This document shows positions 1 to 10,296 of a stretch of 64,000 nt of DNA, one piece after another. The DNA is taken from positions 272,586,062-272,650,061 of the forward strand of contig CM041779.1 of assembly GCA_023374045.1 (NCBI GenBank). Direction: 5' to 3'. Each line of letters starts with the position of its first letter. The first letter of the stretch is position 1. The DNA is from Limonium bicolor. Taxonomy: Eukaryota; Streptophyta; Magnoliopsida; Caryophyllales; Plumbaginaceae. The translations under genes and the position numbers were made by a program. The notes beneath the pieces were generated by a model. It saw only the letters and a program-made list of their open reading frames with translations, searched no databases and was not told the origin of the DNA.

Positions 1-3
1 AAG

Positions 4-568
4 TGAAATACCCCAAACTTATTAAACATGGATTAAATATCTAATCATATTAATCAAGGCTTAAACATGCCTTAAAAGTCAACTGAGAACAACAGTGGTC
101 AACATAAAACAAGACTGTTGTCAAAGAAAACAGAGCTCAGAAACACCAGGCAACACAAAATGTGCGCTAAAACTCCTTAAAGCACGTTTTTGTGAAATTG
201 TCTTTTAAATTGGTTTTAAATGGGCTAAAAGGTTATAAATACCTTTAAATATAATAAAATATCATATTATATGATATTAGGAATTTAATTCCAGAAATTT
301 ATGAATTTTTACAAATTTAATATTAAAATATTAATAAAACCCTGAAGTGGGGCCCGCATGAGTCAAAATGACCAAGTTTGGTCAATGGGCAGTTAATGAC
401 CCATTTGCCCTTGTGGAAATCGGCTGGCAAGGAGGTGGGAAGACAGCATAAGTCTTTGATTGACAATAATGCTACCTAATACAACCAAGAATAGTAAAAA
501 GGTTACTTTTCTTACCTTTTTCAATAATTAAGCTCATTTCCAAGCTTCCCCCTTTCTCTTGTTCGTCT
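4..568 (+). repeat. 5' LTR, internally deleted remnant
   Basis: Bases 4 to about 568 align with 5106 to about 5630 with roughly seven substitutions by eye. The right copy lacks 39 bp between two AAACATG direct repeats that the left copy keeps. After about 568 the copies part: the left runs straight into the gag leader, the right goes on for 4.5 kb. The missing piece would include most of the LTR and the primer binding site, so this end was lost after insertion, probably by illegitimate recombination. Confidence 0.75.
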
Positions 569-687
569 CAAAAGATATTGTGTCTAGAAACGCAAAATGC
601 GTGACAGGATAGCCTTTAAGGCAACTTAATATCTATTGGTTGTGTATGATAATTTACCGAGTATTTATGTGACCTACTGTACTACAG

Positions 688-2038
688 ATGTCTGGTGGTA
701 CTAGAGGGCGTGGTGCTGGAAGAGGTAGAGGCGGTGACCCCGGCATTCCAGGAGTTGCTGAGACGGTTGCAGCCGTTCTTGCACAGCTGGGTACTCAGAT
801 AGGAGGAGCACCAGCCCACCCGCCACAGCCCAGGGAAACAAACTGGCTGAAGTCAGTTACAGAGACCCGACCACCTACATATTCAGGGGAACCAGACCCC
901 GTAGCTTTGGAACGTTACATCGTTGAACATGAGAAGGCCTATGAAGCGTTACAGGTACCTGACGACAAGAAGGTCGCTATTGCTGCTTTCCATCTGAAGG
1001 ATGCAGCCAGCACTTGGTGGAGGTTGGTCAAGGACCAGCACCTGGCTACGCCCGACTTTTCGTGGGCTGCCTTTGTTGAGTTACTAAGAGGGAAGTACTA
1101 CCCGGCGCACCTCAAACAGAAGAAGCGCCATGAGTTTGAAACATTGACCCAGGGAGGTCTGACCGTGGACGAGTATTACGCTCGATTCATTGGTCTACTG
1201 GACTTCATCCCCGGTGTGGATTACTCAGAAACCGTAAAGATCGAGAAGTTCCGGGGAGGACTATTATTTCGCATCCAGATGGCGATGGGTGCTACCCTCT
1301 ACACTACCATCCAGGTATTAACATGAATGCCATAAATTCTTTACTTACTATAGTACCGTATAACCTTGTGAGAACTTACCAATGAGATTCCAGGAGTGTT
1401 ACGACGCTGCCTCGAGGACGGAGCTAATGCTCCAGACTCGGGAAGAGACTCTAGGGGCAAAGAAAAGGAAGAACCCTGAGGGAGAGTCTGAGGGTGGAGG
1501 AGCATCTTCAGGCGATGGCCAGAAAAAGGGAAAGTAAGGACTTAACCCAAGCTTAAATACTTATCATACTAAATACCTTACGAATGCTGACCCGAAACCT
1601 TAAACAGGAAATTCTTTCCAAAGAAAGGGCAGCAGGGTCACCAGGGAAAGAAAGGGAAAGAGCCCGTCCTGCAGTTGACCGGCCCAGCTATTGATGCTAA
1701 GCCTCTGAGATCTGCACCTCCTAAGGGTGAGAACACCTACCTCTTAAATTCAAATATAATCTTAACCCATATATCAACAGATTTTAACTTAAACTTAAAT
1801 ACTATCATCAGGCACCGGACAGCCCCAGCGCCATTTTTACTGTAAGCGTTGTGGGAAGGACCATCCAGGGGTCGACTGCGAAGGCCGCAAAGTCGAGTGT
1901 CGGTACTGCCACAAAGAGGGCCATAGGGAATTTGAATGTTGGATGAACCCAGAGAGCCGTAATTACAGGCCACCAAAGAATACTCAGAAGACCTCAGCTG
2001 GAGGATCTGGAGTACCACGAGGCGGTCAGGATGGCTAG
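688..2038 (+). CDS. gag: Retrotransposon Gag, four-exon model with two zinc knuckles
   Basis: Gag packages retrotransposon RNA into particles in the cytoplasm. The first exon (688-1314) has a Gly/Arg-rich start (residues 1-25) and a Retrotrans_gag-type core at about residues 68-200, including STWWRLVKDQH and an FRGGL motif. The open frame ends at 1326, but removing 1315-1393, 1534-1607 and 1727-1811 (79, 74 and 85 bp, all GT...AG and AT-rich) joins 688-1314, 1394-1533, 1608-1726 and 1812-2038 into one frame of 370 residues with no stop. The last exon carries C-X2-C-X3-H-X4-C (residues 306-318, one residue short of the usual spacing) and C-X2-C-X4-H-X4-C (325-338). Exon 2 is Glu/Lys-rich and exon 3 Lys/Gln-rich, as in chromovirus Gag linkers. 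The ATG at 688 is the first in the frame after an untranslated leader. No pol frame follows. The exon structure is my inference. Confidence 0.72.
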
Positions 2039-5000
2039 ACATCTGCTGATGCTGGAGCCCAGAAGGGCAAGGGAGTAGATAGGGCATGAGTACCCATACT
2101 CCATGAGACCGCTAGTGGAAGACTTTTACTTACTATGTTGTGTGCTTACTTTGAATGTTAGAAGGAGCTATGTTATAAGTATGTGGGAGTGTGTCATTGA
2201 CCACTCGCCTTTTGTGTAAGACTTTGGGATTAGTTGTGTGTACTCAGTACCAAAAGCTTTAAACCTTGACGGATATATATATGAACAGGATGTTAATGCT
2301 TACATTACCATGTAGCCTATACTCTACGACACAGAGTCAATGAGGCCGGGAATTACTAAACCAGAATTTCCACCTGCATGGCGCACTTGCTATTGCAAGC
2401 GCTATGACAGTAAACCACTGAAATTTCCATCTGCCTTGCGCACTTGCTACAGCAAGTGCAGCGACAGCAACAGTAACAGCTACTGCAAATGCAACAACTA
2501 CTACTTTTTAACCTTTTATAAAAAAAAACTGTTTTTCAAACTTTTTCATTGAAACCTGGAGATTAGAAACCGATGCAATTTTGGAAGGACCGATAGTCTA
2601 ACCACTGCAACTGGACACATTATACAGCCAATATGTCTGTAAAAAAAAAAGAAACACACCAGTTTAAACGTTCGAGTAAGTTTCAGACAAGGCTATTAGC
2701 CAAATACCATCAGAATATACTTGCATTTAGTGCTAATCACTACTAGTGATACATGTTTAGTCCTTATGGACAAGCATACCCTTTGTAGATGCACCACCGT
2801 CAGTGAGGATGGTTGGGAAGTGATGAGCCAAGCTGCTCAAACTATTATGCAATCTGCAATGCATCCAATTACATGGATGAGGGGACGAATATAAACTATG
2901 GATGAAAAATGATCAAAAAAAAAAAACAACAGGGAGAAAAAGGAAAAATGTGTTGTACTCAATGAGATCAAAAAAAAAGGAGAAACAAGTTTGCTAATAT
3001 AGCACGGATTTTACTTACACCGAGTTGAATAATACTAGTCTATGATACAAGTTACTACGGTTGCACAAAGGCAATATCACTTATTACAGGATAACTGATA
3101 ACATAAACTATTACAAAAAAAACAAGCAAAAAGAAAAAAAAATGAAGAAAGAAGAAGAAGAAAAAAAAAGGTAGAAGAACAAAAAAAAAGGGATATCCAT
3201 CAAAAGGGAGATTGACAACAGAATACTTCACTATAACCGTGTGACAGACATTACCAGTTTACTAAACGAGTCATGGGACGACCGCACTCCGGTAGGAGCA
3301 TGTGGGCCTGACAGACTTATTTATAAGTTAGTCGGGTAAGTAGTAATGTATCAGTACGGTACCCCATGCAAGTAGACAAGTAGTGTTAGGAACGCGAGAA
3401 GTAGTCAACTCCATTCTACGGACAGTAAGACGGATTGCCTCGAAGATGGACGAGAAGAGCCGCAGTTAAAACAACGGGCTAGGAAAAAAAGGGGGAACCT
3501 TCAACAGAGAACAGTGGACAATATACAGAGAAGACAAAGGAACAGTTTAGGGACAAGAGAACCAAAAAAAAAAGAAACAAGAAAACCCATTATGGACGAA
3601 AATATGTAGAACCCTCATAAGGATCAAGCAAATGCTTGCAATCCAGAGGAAATCTACCAGATGATATGGACATAAACGCGTGACCACGCGAAGAGAAAAG
3701 ATAAAGCTATATGATAGCAGATATCTTGCTCAAGGAACAGTGGATTTGGAATGTACCACTCACAGGATAATTCGCACATTTTATCTGTTTGACTCATAAG
3801 ATATTAGCTGTTGAGCGTTTACGCCTCTGCACTCTGTATGACTGAGTGTTTTGGTATTGCACTCGTGCAGTTATTAATCTAGTGGGAACGCAGAAAGATA
3901 AAGTGGATATCAACACGAGTGTGTAAAAAAAACAAAAAGAACTATAACAGTGCGTTACCCTGGAGCAAAAATCACCAGGAGACATGGATGACAAACATCA
4001 CCTTTGTGGACATTTAGGCTGGTACGTCTTAGTATTACAAAGACAAGTGCAAAGAGCACTAAGTACTACAATGGCCAATGTCATAGTATACCTCAACTGA
4101 ATATCAGTGAGAAAAGACACACGCATGTATGCTGGTGATCCAAACAAGTGGATTCACAGCAATAAAAAAAAAGAAAGGCAAATTGAGCCTATGTTCATGG
4201 GTCTGCACCTCATATGGAGCGAGTGGGCCCATTAGAACGAATTTGGGAGGGAGCACAAATAGATTAGTGCCTCACCCTTTTATGTATTGTGGAGCCCTAG
4301 AGGGCTAGAGTTCTACCCGTCTCTCTGATATGAGGAAAATCCATGAGTTGGAGAACTCTTTGAGAGCCAAGTATCCAGCGCTCCTTGTTGAGCGGCTGTT
4401 GTATACTTGAGGGGTACGGGGGCGTAACCCTTTTTAAGGGGGGTAGAGCCTCTTGGCTGTGCACATGTGTGCACTAAATTTTGTTTGTTTTCATATGCAT
4501 TGCATAAAAAAAAAGAGAATTGGTGGTGTGCGGGGCATACGTGGTTTGTTTGTTTAGTATGCATGGCATACAGTGAATTGTTTCGTATGCATGGCATACA
4601 ATGAATTGGTTTTGTTGGTTATGGTTGGTACGCGGGGCATGCGTTGTTTGGTTTGTTTGTGTGTGAATGTACACTTGTATGTACGTATCTTACGAGATAC
4701 CTGTATGAATGTTGTGTTTACACCAGGTGTGTAACACTTTTCTTATGCTATTTGTGATATGCATTCATATTGCTTTATAGAATGATTACATATGGTATCG
4801 CCTAGATACGAAATGAATCATTAGATATGGAATGTGGAACAATGGAATGTTATGGACACCTCAGGAAGGTTGTCAGGACTTGTAGAACTGATAGGAAATG
4901 ATGGTGCTGATGGATCATCTATATCCATATATGATTGATCTAACGCCACTACGTGATGGCTATGTGCTGTATAAGCGCAATACGATGTGTGTAAATGATA

Positions 5001-5088
5001 TATCACATAGATATACATTATGGGAAAAATGGGTAGTTATACATTTATACACTTACCTATTTGATTAAGAGACTTCAGGACGAAGTCT
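2039..5088 (+). other. Non-coding internal region of gag-only element
   Basis: Three kilobases between gag and the right LTR hold no long open frame and no recognisable pol motif on either strand. Visible structure: a diverged ~62-bp direct duplication at 2362-2470 whose copies each contain a GCACTTGCT...AGCAAGTGC-like hairpin; many A-tracts of 8-12 bases from about 2640 to 4520; a short repeat around TATGCATGGCATA at 4555-4612; and a second polypurine-like tract at 4436. This matches the long untranslated interior of non-autonomous LTR derivatives. Confidence 0.6.
4436..4447 (+). other. Second polypurine-tract-like motif
   Basis: TTTTTAAGGGGGGTAGA here is the same string that stands before the right LTR at 5093. 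It lies about 660 bp upstream and no LTR start follows it. It may be an auxiliary polypurine tract or the trace of a duplication. Confidence 0.4.
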
Positions 5089-5092
5089 TTTT

Positions 5093-5105
5093 AAGGGGGG
5101 TAGAT
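5093..5105 (+). other. Polypurine tract before 3' LTR
   Basis: AAGGGGGGTAGAT abuts the LTR start TGAAATACCCC. The preceding GACTTCAGGACGAAGTC imperfect palindrome is typical of the 3' end of Tekay/Del-like chromoviruses. It would prime plus-strand synthesis. Confidence 0.75.
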
Positions 5106-8100
5106 TGAAATACCCCAAACTTATTAAACATGCCTTAAAAGTCAACTGAGAACAACAGTGGTCAACATAAAACAAGACTGTTGTCAAAGAAAATAGAGCT
5201 CAGAAACACCAGGCAACACAAAATGTGCGCTAAAACTCCTTAAAGCACGTTTTTGTGAAATTGTCTTTTAAATGGTTTTAAAGGGCTAAAAGGTTATAAA
5301 TACCTTTAAATATAATAAAATATCATATTATATGATATTAGGAATTTAATTCCATAAATTTATGAATTTTTACAAATTTAATATTAAAATATTAATAAAA
5401 CCCTGAAGTGGGGCCCGCATGAGTCAAAATGACCAAGTTTGGTCAATGGGCAGTTAATGACCCATTTGCCCTTGTGGAAATCGGCTGGCAAGGAGGTGGG
5501 AAGACAGCATAAGTCTTTTATTGACAATAATGCTACCTAATACAACCAAGAATAGTAAAAAGGTTACTTTTCTTACCTTTTTCAATAATTAAGCTCATTT
5601 CCAAGCTTCCCCCTTCCTCTTGTCCGATTCCCTTCATTCCAACCGAGCTCCCTCCCTTCCTTGAAGCTCTCAAGTCTGGTTCTTGAGTTAGGAAGGCAGT
5701 TCATACTCTTAAGCTCTTAAGGTAAGCTTTTAATGTCATTTTTAGCCCTTTTTCTTCATCTCTTCACTACCTACACCTAAATTTCGTGGCTCATCTGTTC
5801 CTATGGCTTATTCTCAGTGTTCTAAGGTTAGAACAAGAGCTAAACTCGGTTGAGACCAGTAGAGGGACCAAGGTTGTTCAAATCTACATTTTAAGGTAAA
5901 AATGTGCTTTAAGCTCATAACTTTTGATTCCCTTCAAGTTCGGCTGTGAAACTTTGCTCATAGCCTCATCTTCTTCTCCTTTTCATGTGGAATCTGTTGG
6001 TTAGCCATTTGGAGCAAGGGTGGCCGAGATCCAAAGGAAATACTCTCTTTTAAGGCATTTTTCCAAGGTAAAACCTAATAACAAGGTAGCACTTCGAGAT
6101 CTAACTATTTCCTATGTCAATATGGTGGATCTAACACCTTGTGGTGTGTTTGGTTCAGGTCGAAACCACTTAGAACTTCCCTTGCATTTTTAAGGTGATT
6201 TTTGCCTTAAATCTTACATTAATTATTCCTTATGGTTAAGCTCAAGCTTGGAGTGTAACCATATCTTGTTTTTGTGTATTAAACATGTCTAAATCAAGTG
6301 GTGAATTTTCCTACAAGTGACCGAGCTCATACAAGGAATAATCAAGGTATAAACACCTTAAACTTATGATTTTTATAATTTTTAAGCATATATATGTATA
6401 TATATGGCCGAGAGTGAAGTTACACATATAGGTTATATTGACCTAGGAATGGAAAAAAATGACTAAGATAAATTAAGCTAGTCATTTAAGAGATTTAATT
6501 AACATAATTGTCAAATTTAAGACATTATGTGGAAGTTTGGTAAATAAATAAAAATTATATGGTGAGGCCGAAATTTTATAAGTGTTTTGGGACATTTATG
6601 TGTAATTTATTTTGCAAGCCAATGTTTGTAATAAGGCCATGTATTTTAGGCCATTTTATTTATGCATTTACAAGCTTTTAATTAAGTTTAAGTAGTATAA
6701 ATGCATTACCGAAAATAAATGGGGTATTAGGTGTAATTAAATTAAATTTGGGGGCTTTAGAATAATAAGGCCGAAAATTAGAGTTAAAAAGGAGTTAAAA
6801 TAAAGTTTATAAGATTTTATAAAGTTTTGGGGTTAAATGGTGATTTCTAGAAAGTTGGGTGCAACCGTAATTATTAAGAATTAATGGTCAAGGAAATATT
6901 AAGGTGGTCAACCTTGACCATATGCTAGGTTTTGACCAAAAGAAGTAAGTTAGATAACTTATTTAAGGTTTTATAATAAGTTATGTATTTAATGGTAATA
7001 TTTTTATAACATATTGGTAAATATGTTATTACCAAAATAAAGGGTGTACAATGGTATTTTAAACACCCATGGGCTATTAGGAATTTTTAGGAATTTATTT
7101 GGTGGATTTTGGAATTAAAATGAACTATATAAGTATAATATATAGTTATTATGTCATTATGACACTTTGGAGAAATATAGATGGTGGAATGGTAAAATAC
7201 CAAGAGTATATGGGTTAATAAAGATATTTATACCCTTTGGTAAAATTTGGAGATTTTTAGAATTATATAAGAGTATTTATTGAGATATATGTATAATATA
7301 TAGTTTTAATGATATTATCAAACTATATGTTATAAAATTGGGCCTAATGACAATATAAAATGTATATTGAGGTCTGTTCGGAATTTACAAAAAATAACCA
7401 TAGGTTATACTCTTTTATAAGTTAGAAATGTTATATTAAATGGTATATATAACATGGTACAAAGAAAGGGGTGATTTTGTAAATAAAGGAAACTATGGTT
7501 TATAGAAAAGAATAAGATTTTCTTATGGTGCCTAAGAGGCAATAATAAATAGTTTTGTATAAAAACTATAGGTTATAAGTTAAGGGAAATAAAAATATCA
7601 TATCAAATGATATTAGAATATGGTATAACATTACATAATGTTATGTGGTCAAAACGGAATTTAAATTAAGTTAAGGGCTATACTGAGTTAATAAGAGTTG
7701 AAAGATGAATTTTAGACTAAGGTCTATAATGTTATAAATGTTATGACAATGATATGGTTTAGATGGAATTAATATACGGAAGGGTACTCACATAAAATAA
7801 TGTGACAAACTATAAATAAATGAGATTTATAAACTAAGGTGTTTATGGAATAAACCTTAGGAGTTGTAATTATACAACATAAGATGTTACATGATATTAG
7901 GATAATAATCTTAATATAAGTTGTATAATAATACAACTAATGGGAAAAAAATCATCCAATAAAAGATGATAAAATGTAACATAAAATACAAGAGTTTATG
8001 AAACTCATGAGAATTACCTACGTGGTAAAAATATATACATACACAAGAATAATGTATATAAGGTGGATAAATATTTTGGTTGAAAACCTTACGATTTAAT

Positions 8101-10131
8101 GGTGGTGGTTATTTGGAAAAAAATATAGTTACAAACTATAAGCTATGAATTTTGCTAAGATAATGGGTAATGAAATACAAAGAATTATAATGGATGATGG
8201 AAAAAAAATATAATATAAGAATGCATGCATACATGCAACTATAGGTTACGTACCTAAACTAGATGTGGATAAGATTAAAAGAAATATAAGGAATTAAACT
8301 TAACAGTTGAAATAGTTTTGACGTACACGTTTTAAGTAACAAAGCCGACTGTTTCAGAAAAACCTGTAACAAACAACTGTAGAAAATAGGGGTGAACTGT
8401 CGGGGTTGCTTATTATTCGGAAATACCGGATGTAGTTAGTCATGGAGACTGACTTATAGTTTTATTACCGTTTAGAGTGTACTTCTGACAAGGACGCTTG
8501 ACGAGCTAACGGACTACACGGAGCATAGGATCTTGCTGATTCATACTCCACCGTAATACAATCAGGGTGAACGGTATGTAAAGGGGTTTGCCGAGTTGAC
8601 CTAAGGTTGCTCCTTGGGCTCGGATTTGGTTGATATAACTTGTGTGTTATATGTGTGGTTACATATATGTGATTGTGTGCTACTGCATTAATTATTTATG
8701 CACGAGCGTCCTACGGGACTAACACTACGTCGACTATAGATCGACTTATATAAACATACATATGCGTTGTGATGACATGACGGTTACTTGATATAATACC
8801 ATGATATTAATATTAAGTATATGGTAACCTAAGTAAAACACTTAGGGACGAGTCACGACATTGTCGGTCTCTAGAGCATGGATCTCTAACATAAATATCA
8901 CCTAGATGACTTCTAGGTATGCGTGACCCATTGGGCCGCTGGTTTAAATATATTCTCCATAAGACTAAGAGCATATCTTGAACAACATGAGAGAGTGATG
9001 GTATGAGATTGAGGTGAGGAATCCCGGTGGTTTACGAACCACTTGGTTGCGCATTTGTGATCACTGAGGGGTTTCCTAATTGGATTCCGCTCCAGGTTAT
9101 ATCCAACGAGCCCAAATAGGTTCGTGGATCAGGTGGCTACGGCCTTTTTATGGACGTCTTACGAGATATAAGTGAGTCAGGGGCCTCCGGACCTCTGGCG
9201 AAATGAGCACCTTTGTGTGTACGGGGGACTACTGTCCATGGTGAGGCTATCGGGTTGTCCTAACATGACGCCCTACTGACATCAATTAAACATGGTTGGA
9301 TGGAGCCTACAAGGCTAAGGTAAATTAACTATGGGAACTGTACGCTATGGCGAATGTACATTGTACATATGGATGGGGCTTGAAAGCCAAACTAAAATAA
9401 ATTGACAGCGGATGGTGAACACTACGGCGATTGTACATTGTACAAAATATTGTTGTTATTGCTCGATACGTTCGATATACAAATGTTGTTTGAAATATTC
9501 TATGAATGTTTGGTTTGGATGGATGATTAATGTTTATGAATATTAGAATGTATGATTAATGTTTATGAATATTAGAATGGATGATTAATGTTTATGAATA
9601 TTTGGATGGTTGATTATGTATATTATTTATGCTTCAGTTTTGATTGTAACTGTAAAAAGGAAAAGCATGAAACCAATCTAATAATAAGATGGTTAAAATG
9701 ACAAGTGACCATTAGGGTCCAGGCCCGGCATACTCAGCGTCTATCGCTGATACTACACCATTTTCAGGTTGTTGATCATTGTCGGAGCTGAAGAGCAGGA
9801 ACAGGGTAATTGGAGATGTTGTATAGTAATGAAGATGGTGTATGGTCTTATGGTAAGGTTATGTATTTTTCAGGATTGGGTAGACGCTCACTTGTCGACG
9901 TTTATGGTTTATGGACTTAGTATGATGTATAGGAGTTTCTCGTTATCACTGCGGTTAGCAGTTTGTTTATTTTGGAAGTTGGATGTGGTTTGGCTACGTT
10001 GCTCGCATGGGCGAGTAATGGCCGGTGACACTCGTGTGAGTTTTGTAATTATTATTTATTTTTCCACTGCGAGACGTTTTATTTATTGCTACGAGAGGGA
10101 TTATATCGTGATTATGGAGAGGGGTGTTACA
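5106..10131 (+). repeat. 3' LTR, about 5.03 kb
   Basis: Starts TGAAATACCCC and ends GGGGTGTTACA, so its tips form an imperfect inverted repeat (TGAAATACCCC and TGTAACACCCC). A TATA-like GGTTATAAATACC lies near 5291. The interior is AT-rich without protein-coding frames, with a threefold 29-bp tandem repeat at 9521-9605 present once in the related LTR at 18597. Two regions are conserved in other LTRs of the window: the first ~500 bp and the last ~1.7 kb from about 8400, including CTCGCATGGGCGAG near 10002. Open frames near 9769 follow this general conservation and are not taken as genes. Confidence 0.8.
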
Positions 10132-10296
10132 CCAAGTCTTGTGAAGCTGCAGGTAGTCTTATCTCATCTGTCCTCCTTTTTTTCTTATCTTAATGAAGCA
10201 TATTACATGCTAATATCTTGCTGATGATGTTGTGGCTAGTTAGCTTTAAAAAATTAGTACTCTTATTGTTTATGTGTTCACTAAATAGGGGTTAAC

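Larger units (their letters stand above)
4..10131 (+). mobile_element. Gag-only Ty3/gypsy (chromovirus-like) LTR element
   Basis: A long terminal repeat beginning TGAAATACCCC occurs at 4 and again at 5106; the right copy ends GGGGTGTTACA at 10131. The five bases after it are CCAAG, and the window opens with AAG just before the left TG, so a CCAAG target duplication fits although two of its bases lie outside the window. Between the LTRs lie a gag gene and about 3 kb without coding capacity; no protease, reverse transcriptase or integrase was seen. The polypurine tract next to the right LTR, preceded by a GGACGAAGTC-type motif, resembles Tekay/Del chromoviruses. With ~5 kb LTRs and no pol it resembles a LARD-type non-autonomous element. 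It sits inside CACTA 1. Confidence 0.75.

Noticed and set aside
2340..2552. 70-residue frame rich in Cys and Asn after gag
   Set aside because: It arises from the duplicated hairpin repeat; composition and lack of a pol-like motif argue against a protein.
9769..10224. 151-residue open frame with a related 134-residue frame at 23526-23930
   Set aside because: Both lie in the last part of homologous LTRs, where DNA is similar at all codon positions; the third LTR family breaks the frame at the same place and no domain is recognised.
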